Below, piece after piece: positions 49,395 to 60,162 of a DNA stretch of 64,000 nucleotides (position 1 is its first letter; the number at the start of each line of letters is the position of its first letter). The position numbers were made by a program, and so were the translations under genes. Origin of the DNA: Bidens hawaiensis. Lineage: Eukaryota > Streptophyta > Magnoliopsida > Asterales > Asteraceae. Below the pieces are notes generated by a model. It saw only the letters and a program-made list of their open reading frames with translations. It had not been told where the DNA came from and did not search any database. Where the stretch lies: NCBI GenBank assembly GCA_021521415.1, contig JAIQDT010005786.1:1-64000 (forward strand). Direction: 5' to 3'.

Positions 49395-49860
49395 CTATGG
49401 AAGTGAGTGGTGGTAGACGATTGTGGTAGGTGGTGAACGGTGGGTGGTGGTGATGGACGGTTGTGGTGGTGGGTGGTGGGCCGTGATGGTGGCCGGCAAT
49501 GGGTGGTGGTGGTGATGAACAGTGGGTGGTGGACTATGGTGGTGGTGGATGGTTGTGGCGGGTGGTGGTGGTGGATGGTGGTGGTGGATGGTGGTGGTAG
49601 TGGACGGTGGTTGTGGCAGACGGGGGTGGTGGTGGCGACGGATGGTGGGTGGTGGTGGTGATGGACGGTGGTGGTGGTGGGTGGTTGACGGTGGTGGTGG
49701 CGGACGATGGGTGGTGGTGGCGGCAGACGGTAGTGGTGGGTGGTGGTGGCGGCGGACGGTGGTGGTGGCGACGGACGGTGGTGGGTGGTGGTGGTGGCGG
49801 CGGACGGTGGATGGTGGCGGATGGTGGGTGGTGGTAGTGTTGGACATTGGGTGTTGGTAC
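49395..49860. repeat. GGT/GGA minisatellite
   Basis: This is a degenerate tandem repeat of ggtggtggtggatgg and ggcggacggt units. The plus strand is strongly G-rich and almost free of AT pairs compared with its flanks. Confidence 0.85.
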
Positions 49861-49974
49861 TTGGTATGATTTTAAAAAGTGTGAAGATGTGTGAAGATGG
49901 TGAAAAAAGCTTATTTTTGAAGACCATAAAAGCAATTTTCATATCCTTTTTTCTAAAAAACAAACAGTCTTCAA

Positions 49975-50008
49975 GAGCCTATGTCTGCGCGCCCGCAGAC
50001 ATAGGCTC
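49975..50008. repeat. Perfect 15-bp hairpin, 4-base loop
   Basis: The arm gagcctatgtctgcg (49975-49989), the loop cgcc and the arm cgcagacataggctc (49994-50008) pair without a mismatch. Flanking tcttcaa and ttgcaga words belong to the element ends. It is not followed by a T run and is not a bacterial-type terminator. Confidence 0.85.
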
Positions 50009-50116
50009 CTTGCAGACCTTATAAGCAAAAACAAACACAATTTTTAATCAAACGTCAAAATCACTTATTAATCGACATCTGTATCTATTTTTTAAGAATT
50101 TTAATTTCAAACAAAT

Positions 50117-50535
50117 TAGATTTAATAAGAAAAGATAGAATACAATAATTGCTTAACGTACATTAGGTACAGGAATACTTATATTCATGAAATCGATCCA
50201 TGAAATCACATCACAAGATCTCTAAATCGTCAATACATATCCAATTACTCATTGGTTCACCGAAATAAACAGTTTTGGATCGTTAATCGTTCAATTGTTT
50301 TTATGTTTTTTTCACGAAAACCGTTTTTGAGCGTTTTAAGTTTTGGCTGAGCGTTTTAGGTTTTGGCCGAGCGTTTTAGTTTTTGGCTGAGCGTTTTAGT
50401 AGTTTTGCCTTTCAGCGTTCTTGTTTTTGTTTTTGCCTTTGAGCGTTTTTGTTTTTGTTTTTGCCTTTGAGCGTGTCGCGTACCTATCGTACGTTAAGCA
50501 ATTATTGTACAATAACCTCACCATAGATTTAATAA
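50117..50535. mobile_element. Small TIR element with ~30-base inverted repeat and empty-site evidence
   Basis: A perfect 21-base inverted repeat (50141-50161 against 50489-50509, taataattgcttaacgta-type) extends to about 30 bases with small mismatches. A direct repeat, tagatttaataa, lies outside at 50117-50128 and 50524-50535. The diverged duplicate of this region near 51410-51425 reads ttagattttagtaaatc with no insertion, which fits an empty site and a 9-12 base target duplication. The interior is a tandem repeat of gagcgttttagttttggct units. A Mutator-type MITE is possible. Confidence 0.6.
50300..50475 (+). repeat. Tandem repeat of gagcgttttNgtttttg units
   Basis: About eight units of 19-28 bases share gagcgtttt followed by a T-rich gtttttggct or gtttttgcctt tail. 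They occupy the middle of the small TIR element. Confidence 0.75.
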
Positions 50536-51105
50536 ATCAAATTTACGACTAATTGAGTGATAATAACCTATATTGATAATTTAAAATGCGGTACAATTCA
50601 TTTTTATTTATGCTGTTGGGAGCACACCTGATTTCACTCGACTTTGTTTGTAAGGATTATTATGAGTGAAATGAGAAATGTGAGTGGGATTGTCATTGAC
50701 AATGAAAATGTAACTCAAGAGTGCCACTTGTGACGGGTCATCTTTCGGGGGACTCATCAAAGGAATGACCGCAACTCCCAGTAGTGGTACGATCGGATGT
50801 GTAAGTACTTTTTGGTACGTATTCTAAGTATTGCACGAGTAGCCAGTAAAAGCACAATATGAGTATATGCGATCATCAACCTTTGGCACTTCACGTTCTC
50901 CCCCCCACAAAACATACAGATTCTTGTGCATTTTTTGCACATCTCGTGAAGCACCTCGTAATATATGGATTCAGTTTGACTCATTGGCTAAAGAAAATCT
51001 CGTAATAAAGTTGATCACAACGTGCATCAGCCAGCCATCCATCACCTAGATCGGTCAATTTCCCCATCGTACTTCTTCAAAATCCACTATCGAAGTTGCA
51101 GGCAA
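50525..51105. repeat. Segmental duplication, copy A
   Basis: This non-coding block resembles 51400-51648 plus 52777-53128 in the same order. Shared stretches include gcacacctgattt, aactcaagagtg, gtagccag.aaagca and catcaacctttggcac. Identity is perhaps 75-80% by eye. I see no gene in either copy. Confidence 0.7.
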
Positions 51106-51399
51106 GCATCCAAGTTGAACGAGGTCATGGGGTCTATTACCCTTATGGCAATCAATTGAATGCGGTTCTTCGCTAACCAGTCGACTAAACTTTGTGTGTG
51201 TGTGGTGTGTGTGTGGGTGGGTGGGGGAGGATAAACTTTGAATAATCTGACCAAACTGTTTGGGAGGTGTCCAATTATTTGAATGTTTAGTTGGATTGTT
51301 GGAAGTTGAGTGGTCATTTTAAGAATTTTTAAGAAACCATAGCCAGATATATAAACCAAGTGGTTCACATGACTATTGAACTTTTCTAAAAAATTATAA
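51106..51399. other. Spacer between duplication copies
   Basis: It contains a GT/GGGT-rich run at about 51195-51229. No gene or repeat boundary is recognised. Confidence 0.4.
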
Positions 51400-51647
51400 T
51401 AATTTTAATTTTGGACGAATTAGATTTTAGTAAATCAAGTTTACCACTAAATGACCATCAAGAATTTATATTAATAATTTAAAATGTGACGCTGTATTTA
51501 TGTTGTCACGGGCACACCTGATTTTACTAGCGAAATGAGAAATGTGAGTGGTATTGCCACTTGTAATGAAATTATAACTCAAGAGTGTCGCTTGTCGCTT
51601 GTCGCTTAACATTTTCACTTGTTGTGTTATACCATGACCTAAGGGTG

Positions 51648-52776
51648 TTTATGGTTTGGTTTATAATCATGAAACCGTTCAAACCGGTCATCGATTTGGT
51701 TTCACGATCGGTTTTTTATAAGCTTTGGTCTGCCAGTTTCAAAAAATGCTAGTCGTAACGAACGGTTTGATGTATGGTTTGAAAGTTTTCAATCCGTATT
51801 AAACCGGACCGGACCGTTGGATTAGATTAGATTATACTATAATTCTTTTTATATTCTTCAATTACATATATTTGATTATCTATAAAATGCTGGGGCTTTC
51901 ACTTTCAGTTTATGACAATCGCCTGGTTGTTTCTTACGAGTTTTCTGCTTTTTCTCCATAATAATTTTGCATATGTTGTATTATATGAGAATGTTATGCT
52001 AACTTGTTCAACAACAACCGGAATCGTTAATGTATTCATGTTTAGAAACGTTTTAATTGTTTAAAAAATTGTTAGATTATTTGATCCCAACCTCACAATA
52101 AAATAAATAAATAAATATCCCCACGTATGGCCTAGTGGTAGAAGACTTGAGTTCTCCAGCGGAGACCCAAATTCGACCCCTCACTTATGTCACTTTGGGT
52201 GGATTATGTCCGTGAAAGATTTAAGCTAAGCCTTGCAAGGTTGTCAGTTCGAATCCCAAGCATACCCGAGTTTCGTCCCACTGTGTGTTACCCAAGCCAA
52301 ACTCTAAAGCTAACGTGAGCCCGGTTAAAACAACATAGTTTGGCCAAAGTAAGCAACATGGCTCTCCAAATTAATAAATGCGGTGACCTAACACACAAGA
52401 AAATCGTTGTTCCAAACAATAAAAATAATAATAATAAAAAGAAACAGTTGTTACACATCATAGGCAATATCAGTACCAAAAGTTTCAGATTAGTTTTTTT
52501 TTGGCAATAAATTTACCAAAATTTTTAGATTAATTTTTTTTATGGTAGTGTACTTTGTTAGCAAATAGTAACTATCCTACGTTGGTGAATCGTGTAAATA
52601 TCTATGGCTTCGACTTAACAAGATTAAAGATCCCTCAAACCATAAATAGTAGTTTGGTTTGGTTCGGTCCAATTTCAATTATCAACGATTCGGTTTCAGT
52701 TTTCAAAACCAAAATTACTAACTATTTGGTTTACGGTTTAATCGAAAAACTGTCAACACCAGACCGTGAACACCTA
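51648..52776. mobile_element. Probable hAT-like element in duplication copy B
   Basis: The left end taagggtgtttatggtttgg and the right-end complement ttaggtgttcacggtctggt are imperfect inverted repeats. Both ends are followed by aaaccg-rich stretches as in the MITE at 27540-27872. Copy A of the surrounding duplication lacks it. No clean 8-bp duplication is visible. A SINE-like sequence lies inside. Confidence 0.5.
52128..52443 (+). mobile_element. tRNA-derived SINE-like element
   Basis: The head has an RNA polymerase III A-box match, tggcctagtgg, at 52128-52138 and a B-box-like aattcgacccc at 52170-52180, about 40 bases apart as in tRNA genes. A second B-box-like agttcgaatcc is near 52247. 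The body ends in an aataataataataaaaag tail near 52422-52443. It does not fold as a clean tRNA to my eye and has no clear target duplication. A tRNA pseudogene is the alternative. Confidence 0.45.
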
Positions 52777-53128
52777 ATGTACTTATCAAAGGACTGGCCC
52801 CAACTCCCAACAGTGGTACGACCGGATGTGTAAGCACATTTTAGTACCTAATTCAAAGGATTGCACAAGTAGCCAGAAAAGCATAATATGAGTATATGTG
52901 ATCATCAACCTTTGGCACATCACGTTCTGCCACCATCAAAACATACATATTCTCGTGCATGTTTTGCACATCTCGTGAAGCATCCGGTAATAAATAGATT
53001 CAATTTGACTTATTAGCCAAAGAAAAGCTCATAATAACGTTGATCCCAATGTGCATCAACCATCCATCACCTAGAGTCCTAGACTGGTCATTTGCCCTGT
53101 CGTACTTCTTCGGAATTCACCATTTATA

Positions 53129-53440
53129 GAGGTAGGGTACCAAAAAGACCCAAATACCCTTAAATATCACCCGCGGGTCAACATGAAGCCTCCTACACGG
53201 CACCCGCGGGACATTTGGATCACCCACACAACTTTGAAGAGGAAGAACATCCTTACACCACACGCGGAAGCATCCAGGCACCCTCATACGTCACCCGCAT
53301 GATAGCACATTTATCCGCTAAGTTGACCGGAAGGCAATGCCAACAGTTAGCTGTAAATAAGTAACTACTTTCTAGGAGAATAACCACGATTGTTACTTGA
53401 CGAATACGTGACCCATTAACCAATAAATGGAGGACACTTG
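53129..53440 (+). repeat. RE5 5' LTR, left part
   Basis: The sequence between the duplication and RE4 continues across RE4 to 62299, as shown by the shared acttg. Together they form the long terminal repeat of RE5. The true left end is unclear, because I see no convincing TG start or target duplication, so the boundary at 53129 is simply the end of duplication copy B. Confidence 0.45.
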
Positions 53441-54080
53441 TGTAAGGCCCCGTTACCGGTAGCCCTACTTTCGTGTTGGATTTACTCATAAACGCAGTTC
53501 TAAATATCAGAGTTAATTAAAACATTCGCGGAATATAAAAGCTTTCATAAAACATTTCATAACAAAACACGTCTTATCTTAAAACATCATTTTGTCTTTC
53601 AAAATAAACGAAACATTAAACTTAAACGTCTTGAGTCTTCCGATGCCAGCCTCTTATTCAGTGCCACGTGTCTCCTTAAGCGAGCTGCCTCATCCTACTC
53701 ACCCGCGTGCATACTAAAAGTCAGCTACGCTGAGTGAGTTCTAGTTAATCATACACTATACAATACACATAAACTTATATTCTTTCATTCATTCTTTCAT
53801 ACTTTCATACTTTCATACTTTCTTTTTGTATTAACTTGCTTTCATATCTTACGTTATAAAGAGCATTACGCCCTACATTCCTCGAGTATTATTAGGGCTC
53901 GGTACCCTCCTTCCTCGAGTATTATTAGGGCTCGGTACCCTCCTTCCTCGAGTATTATTAGGGCTCGGTACCCTCTTTCCTCGAGTATTATTAGGGCTCG
54001 GTACTCATATTATGTATACGTATCAATTAACTATCACTACTCATATCATCTTTCTAGTCTTAACTACTACCCACAACTAA

Positions 54081-54170
54081 CGGGGGTCCGGGGGCAGCGC
54101 CCCTGGCAGCGGGGTCTAGGGGCGGCAGCCCCTAGCAGGGTCCAAGGGGCAGAGCCCCTGGCTGGGGTCG
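54081..54170. repeat. GC-rich triple hairpin in RE4 LTR
   Basis: Three adjacent palindromic units occur: ggggcagcgcccc, aggggcggcagcccct and aggggcagagcccct. Each has 5-6 base GC arms around a short loop. The same block is at about 61299-61388 in the other LTR. Confidence 0.7.
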
Positions 54171-54249
54171 AGCTGTCAGGTCAGCTTGGAAAAATTTTAT
54201 TTACATTAATTGTCTTAACACATTTTCCATTAGGTTTTTAATTTATTTT

Positions 54250-54520
54250 CTAAGCGAACTTAACTTTAGGCGAAGTTAAACCTTAAGCGAACTTAGCTTT
54301 AGGCGAAGTTATCAGTTAGGTGAACTTGGCCTTAGGCGAAATTATCAGTTAGGCGAACTTGGCCGTAGGCGAAGTTATCAATTAGGCGAACTTGGCCTTA
54401 GGCGAAGTTACCAGTTAGGCGAACTTGGCCGTAGGCGAAGTTAAGCTTTGAAGGCAAAGTTATGCTTTGAAGGCGAAGTTATGCTTTGAAGGCGAAGTTA
54501 AGCTTTTGCAGGCGAAGTTG
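54250..54520. repeat. gcgaactt/gcgaagtt tandem repeat in RE4 LTR
   Basis: The alternating units taggcgaacttggcc and taggcgaagttatcagt make a repeat of about 33 bases, followed by gctttgaaggcgaagttat units. The block recurs at about 61467-61735. A frame of 60 residues reads out of its end in both LTRs and is not a gene. Confidence 0.8.
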
Positions 54521-55149
54521 TTCAGGTCAGCTACGGGTTTGGTTTTTATCAAGCATTTTGGCGATTTTAATACCCTTGTTATGGTTCGACATCACCCCCT
54601 ACGTTCCCTAACCGTTTTCGTTCGTATATATATCCCGTATATACTATAAAGCTTGGACCTTTAAGGTAAAAACGTTCAATACTACGTAAACTTTAAAGGT
54701 CAAGAACATACCTTTTATACGTTCGGTGTGGTCGCGGTTTGCTTGGTTATCTCGTATATTGAAGATCTAATAATGGTCGGCTTGATTCTTGGTCTCGGAT
54801 GTCTCTCTCTCTCTCGGCCGAATATGGTGTAGTGTATGTGTGTGTTTTTGAGTGTGTAGAGATTATGATGGAAATGAAATGAGGGTTTAGGGTTTTAGGT
54901 TGGTTTAGGGGATATTTATATCCCTTAAAGCCCATGGACCTAAGGCCCATTCTCATTTAACCCATCTTAATTAATCTAAGTCCATGATCCGTTCTTTACT
55001 CGACATTAATTAATTAATAACGCGAAATCACTAACGTAACTTTCTTTATTTAACATTATAAATTTTAGGATGTTACAAGTCTTCCCTCCTTAAAGAGGTT
55101 TCGTCCCCGAAACCTAACTATTACATAAACAAACTAGGGTAAAACTTGC

Positions 55150-57195
55150 GCATCTCATCCTCGGCTTCTCAAGTAGCATCCGATCCCTTGCGGTGTTTCC
55201 ATATCACTTTTACCAAAGGTATAACCTTGTGACGAAGCTGCTTCTCCTTGCGATCAACGATCTCTATCAGTTGCTCGATGTAGTTCAATTGTTCATCAAC
55301 CTCAATGTCCATCAATGGCACGTGAGACGTGCCATCAGCTAGACACTTCCTCAGATGAGAAACATGGAAGGTTGAATGAATTCCTTCTAACTCATCGGGT
55401 AAATCCAGCTTATAAGCTACTTCCCCCACACGATCTAAAATTTTAAACGGTCCAATGTACCTCGGACTCAACTTCCCCCTCTTTCTAAAACGGATAATTC
55501 CTTTCTAAGGCGAGACCTTAAGCATCACATTGTCGCCAACGTTAAACTCAATTGGTCGTCGCCGCTTATCTGCATAAGACTTTTGTCTGTCTTGAGCGGC
55601 TTTCATTGTTGCTTTGATCTGATCGAACTTTGAAGACGTTTCTTGAACCACTTCTAGGCTTCCCATTTCTTTCTGACCAATCTCACCCCAACACACCGGG
55701 GTTCTACATCGTCTACCGTAAAGCATCTCAAACGGTGGCATACCAATACTTGAATGGTAACTGTTGTTATAAGAGAACTCTGCTAGGTGCAGATGATCAT
55801 CCCAACTTCCACCAAAATCTAAAACACAAGCACGCAGCATATCCTCAAGGGTTTGGATTGTCCTTTCAGACTGTCCATCGGTTTGAGGATGATACGCCGT
55901 ACTGATGTTCAATCTTGTTCCCATAGCTTCATGGAATTTCCTCCAGAACCTCGAAGTAAACCGTGTATCTCTATCAGACACGATCGATAACGGTACTCCA
56001 TGCTTGGTTAGAACTTCTTTAATGAACAAGCTTGCTAACGTTTCTGACGAGATGGCCTCTCGTATGGGCAGAAAGTGAGCACTCTTGGTCAAACGGTCCA
56101 CAATCACCCAGATAGTATCATGATGCTTAGCTGTACGAGGTAGCTTAGTTATGAAATCCATAGTGATGTGTTCCAATTTCCACTCAGGTATCTCTAGCGG
56201 TTGCATCTTCCCATAAGGCTTCTGATGTTCGGCTTTGACTTGTAAGCAAGTTAAGCACTTACTGACATAATCTACTACATCATTCTTCATTCCAGGCCAC
56301 CAGTAATCTCTTTTCAAGTCTTGATACATTTTTGTAGCTCCAGGATGGATTGAGTACCTTGACTTATGAGCTTCATCTAAGATTCGACTTCTAAGATCAC
56401 CATGGCGTGGGATCTACATGCGGTCAAATCTAGTCTTAACTCCATGAGTGTTTTCCATCAACTCATTTTGCTGGCCATACATCCTTTCTTTCTTTACTAA
56501 CCCTTCATCTACTAACACCTCTGACTGCACCTTGATGATTTCTTCAAAAAGTCTTGAGTTCATAATCAGCTGGTATGACTTCACTGTTGCAAGGACTTCC
56601 TCATTCTTACGACTTAGCGCATCAGCGACCACGTTAGCTTTACCGGGGTAATACTTAATCTCACAGTCGTAATCCTTTATCAATTCTATCCATCTTCTCT
56701 GCCTCATGTTCAATTCTTTCTGCTCGAAGAAGTACTTTAAACTCTTATGATCTGTATAGATAGTACACTTAGTACCGTACAGATAATGCCTCCATATCTT
56801 AAGAGCATGCACTACAGCTGCTAACTCCAAATCATGCGTCGGATAAGTACTCTCATGGACCTTCAACTGTCTAGACGCGTAAGCTATCACCTTCCCTCGT
56901 TACATCAACATGCAACCTAACCCTTGATGCGAGGCATCAGCACAAACAACGAAATCCTTGTCACCATCGGGTAGAGCAAGGGTTGGAGCTTGCGTGAGTC
57001 TCTTCTTTAATTCTTCAAAGGCTTCTTCTTGAAACTTTCCCCAACTGAATACTATCGACTTTCGGGTCATACCGGTCAGCGGTGCGGCTATCTTGGAGAA
57101 ACCTTCGATGAATCTCCTATAGTAGCCAGCTAACCCTAGGAAGCTTCGTATATCAGTCGGATTCTACGGAGTCTTCCAATTCGTTATCGCTTCAA
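55150..57195 (-). pseudogene. RE4 pol, 3' half (RT end, RNase H, integrase, chromodomain-like tail)
   Basis: Continuation of the RE4 polyprotein after a one-base deletion near 57205. Two stops lie at about 57163-57165 and 56900-56902. RNase H follows at 56414-56890 ([44 protein letters not shown]). A stop near 56414 interrupts the linker. Integrase at 55505-56329 has the zinc-binding CLTCLQVKAEHQ region and an intact-looking core: [24 protein letters not shown] and YHPQTDGQSERTIQ with the catalytic Glu region after it. A TAG near 55503 falls where other elements have Trp (VSPWKG). The tail has GPFKILDRVGEVAYKLDLP and a chromodomain-like IPLVKVIW. The integrase would insert the cDNA; the breaks prevent a full product. 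Confidence 0.88.
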
Positions 57196-59760
57196 TCTTA
57201 GCTGGTCCACGGTAATCCCTTCCGGATTAATCACGTGACCTAAAAATTGCACTTCTCTTAACCAGAACGCGCACTTCGAAAACTTGGCATACAACTTCTC
57301 TTTCTTCAGAGTCTCCAATACCTCTCTCAGATGCTCAGCATGGTCAGACTCGCTCTTTGAATAAATCAATATATCATCAATGAAGACGATAACCGACTTA
57401 TCCAACATCGGTCGACACACCCTATTCATCATGTACATAAATGCTGCAGGAGCATTTGTTAGACCGAATGACATTACGAGGAACTTGTAGTGTCCATACC
57501 GCGTTCGGAACCCTGTCTTAGGGATGTCTGCCTCCTTCACCTTTAGCTGATGGTAGCCTGATCTGAGATCTATTCGTGAGAACCAACTTGAACCTTGCAG
57601 TTGGTCAAACAGATCATCAATCCTTGGCAAATGATATCTATTCTTTACCGTAAGCTTATTCAACTCACGATAGTCTATGCACATTCTCATACTTCCATCA
57701 TTCTTCTTCACAAACAAAACTGGTGCGCCCCACGGAGAAACACTCGGTCTGATAAAACCCTTGTCGAGGAGTTCTTGCAGTTGGGACATCAATTCTTTCA
57801 TCTCGGACGGTGCTAGACGGTAAGGCGCTTTCGCGACGGGCTGGGCTCCTGGTATTAAATCTATCTGAAATTCTATCTCTCGCTCTGGTGGCAACCCCGG
57901 AAGATCCTTAGGGAATACTTCTGGGTAGTCGCGCACAATAGGAACATCTTTCATTTCTTTCGTCTCGGCCGTAGCATTGACAACATACGCCAGGTAGGCA
58001 CCGCACCCTCGCCTTAACAAACCCTCGGCTTTTATCATCGAAATGACATTAAGCCCATAACTTTCCTTATCACCATAAACCGTCACCGCACTACCATCCA
58101 AGGACTTTAACCTTATTATCCTACTCTTACATACTATCTGAGCCTCAAACTCAGACAACCAATCCATCCCCAAAACCACATCGAACCCTCCCAAGGTCAT
58201 AACGTACAAGGTAACAGGGAACTCATGTCCCTCTAGTTTTATCTTAGCGTTCTTCACCATTTTTATTATTTCAACCGAAGCGTCGCTAGCGGTTTCTACT
58301 ATAAGAGTTTCAGACACTCGGCAACATTTCATTTTAGCTAGTTTACTAAATGGTGTGGCTACGAAACTTTTGTTTGCGCCCGAATCAAATAATACAGAAG
58401 CGGAAACACCGTTCACTAGAAACGTACCTGTGACGACATCCGGAATATGCTTGGCTTGTTCTTGGGTCAGCATGTAGGCTCTAGTTCTTGGCCTAGCTTG
58501 ATCGGCATCCTTCCTTCCACTACCTCCAGCTTCACCCTCGGTACACTCCCTAGCAAAGTGACCTGTCTTACCACACTTGTAGCATGCAGGCTTAGAACTG
58601 CACTCATGAGCATAATGACCTGCCTTCCCACACTTGTAGCAAACATTCGACCCAACTCTACACTCTCCAGCATGCATCTTTCCACACTTATGACATGTAT
58701 CCGAACCCTTTCCCCACCTACACTCACCACTGTGTGCCTTGCCACAAGTCTTGCATGACCTATTCTCCCAAACTCTCAGCTGCTTGTTCTTAGGGTTCCA
58801 CATCTGGGTACCGGGTCGTTTAGCAGGAACGACCCATTTCTTCTCTTTCTTCTCGTCTCCCACCACCACATCATCCGCAGCCAAGTCTGCATAGACCATT
58901 TCTGCGAGTCCGACAGCAGAATCGAAAGTAGCAGGTTTACTTGTCCTGACTAACATGCGGACTCTCTGTGGTAATCCCCTCACGTAACACTTGATTCTCT
59001 TTGCCTCAGTGTTGACCATATCGGGCACCAACCTAGACATTCGATTGAACTCGGTGGTGTACTCACGATGTGTCATTGTCCCAGCTTTCAAGTTCAGGAA
59101 CTTCATCTCCGCCTTCTCAACCTCGGCGTCAGCACAGAACTTCTTCATCACTAATTCCTTCAGATCCTCCCACTTCATCGCTTTGATCTCTTCACGGGTC
59201 TTCCTCTGCTCCACACTCTCCCACCAATACATAGCCTCATCTTCAAATGATTGGGTGGCATAACCGACAGCTTGGTCAGGACGACACTCGCTGATTCGGA
59301 TAATTTTATCCATGGCGGTTATCCACTGAAGAGTGGCGATTGCGTCTCCTAAACCAGTCAGCTTAGGCGGGTCACAACCTTTGAAGGACTTATAGTTGCA
59401 ACCGCCTCGGCCCCTCTTCCTATCATCAACTTTCATAGACCTTACCTCACTTGAATCACCCTTTTCCCTCTCATCATCTTTCCTACCATTACCACCTGCC
59501 CCTTCAATAGTTCTTTCACGGCTTCCAGCAGACCCTCCCGGAGTAATATTCTTCACAGCAGTGGCTACAGCTTGAACAATAGCTGCTTGAATTGCGGGAT
59601 CCAGTTGAACCCCTTCGTTGTTGATCGGACCTCCTCCAGCTGCACTCCCCTCATCTCCGGTGTTGGAAGCTGTCTCAACCGAAGGTTGCTGGACATGACG
59701 AGGCCTGCCGCGTCGTCCAGTGCGACCTCCAGCTCCAGCAATGTCTCCAGCTCCAGCCAT
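57184..59760 (-). pseudogene. RE4 gag-protease-RT, 858-codon open frame
   Basis: This is an uninterrupted frame from ATG 59760. Residues 1-120 are a low-complexity, Gly- and Arg-rich N-terminus. The gypsy capsid domain spans about 121-300 ([10 protein letters not shown] near 176, [10 protein letters not shown] at 261). Four zinc knuckles follow: two short CX2CX3HX3C forms at 336-347 and 356-367, and two standard CX2CX4HX4C forms at 374-387 and 393-406. Protease has LFDSGA at 457-462 and [11 protein letters not shown] at 525-535. RT runs from about 630, with CIDYREL at 694-700, the catalytic FIDD at 793-796 and [10 protein letters not shown] at 833-842. The conserved VMPFGLTNA is VMSFGLTNA here, which may weaken RT. 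The last residues, DQLRLKR, are out-of-frame, caused by a one-base deletion near 57205. It encodes the particle protein and part of the polymerase. Confidence 0.92.
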
Positions 59761-60150
59761 CGTATTCTAAAAGGGAAAACACAAACATCATCACTCAAGG
59801 AACCATTTTGTACAAGGATAGTAGGGCTAACAGGTAATAACAGTGGCCAGCTGTGATTAGCTAATCACGTTACTTTCCGTGTCCTATACACTTCCCTTTA
59901 TGAGTCTATTTGTGCTGGTTCTACTTAAGCAGTTAGTCAAATCAAACAATCAATTATTCCTATCCCTGCCGTTCACATATCTTTTCTTTCTCATTAACAT
60001 ATATCATTTAATCATACACTTTACCTTTACTGATCTTGCTTGAGCGACACATGGCATTCTTGAACTGACATCTTCTTTCTTTTCTTACTTAAATCCCATT
60101 CTCTGTTCGAGTCTAAGCATGTAGGATGCTTAAATCTCTCGAATTTTGCT

Positions 60151-60162
60151 CTGATACCAACT
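60151..60162 (-). other. RE4 primer-binding site
   Basis: On the minus strand the sequence next to the 5' LTR reads ttggtatcagagc, an exact match to the usual initiator-Met primer-site core TGGTATCAGAGC. It starts directly after the LTR end. Confidence 0.88.

Larger units (their letters stand above)
49160..50042. mobile_element. MITE-like element with internal GGT minisatellite
   Basis: The left end ggtgcggtttgtttttga and the right end, whose complement begins ttgtgtttgtttttgctta and continues with aggtctgca, are imperfect inverted repeats. Repeated tctgcaatctg and agacaa motifs lie on both sides. About 49395-49860 is a degenerate ggtggtggtggatggt minisatellite that opens long His/Pro or Gly/Trp frames on both strands, none credible as a protein. 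A perfect hairpin lies near the right end. No target duplication was found. Confidence 0.5.
51400..53128. repeat. Segmental duplication, copy B, split by an inserted element
   Basis: Copy B aligns to 50525-51105 in two parts, 51400-51648 and 52777-53128. The intervening 1.1 kb is absent from copy A. The gcttgtcgcttgtcgctt triplication near 51592 is specific to copy B. Confidence 0.65.
53441..55077 (-). repeat. RE4 3' LTR (left-hand copy), internally deleted
   Basis: It starts tgtaaggccccgttaccggt and ends ttttaggatgttaca. Compared with the 5' LTR it has four rather than about six good copies of the cctcgagtattattagggct repeat (about 53880-54005) and lacks the following ~450 bases. The rest differs by only scattered bases. 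It keeps a minus-strand TATA-like tataaata near 54911-54921. Confidence 0.93.

Noticed and set aside
49975..50008. Hairpin as a transcription terminator
   Set aside because: There is no T run after it and the setting is eukaryotic. It sits in a transposon end.
49388..50024. Long His/Pro- and Gly/Trp-rich open frames on both strands
   Set aside because: They are translations of the GGT/GGA minisatellite in several frames at once and have no domain.
52128..52200. Functional tRNA gene
   Set aside because: A- and B-box-like motifs are present, but I could not fold a full cloverleaf with an acceptor stem.
54467..54649. 60-residue frame MKAKLCFEGEVKLLQ, identical at 61684-61866
   Set aside because: Both copies lie in the RE4 LTRs and the identity only reflects LTR identity.
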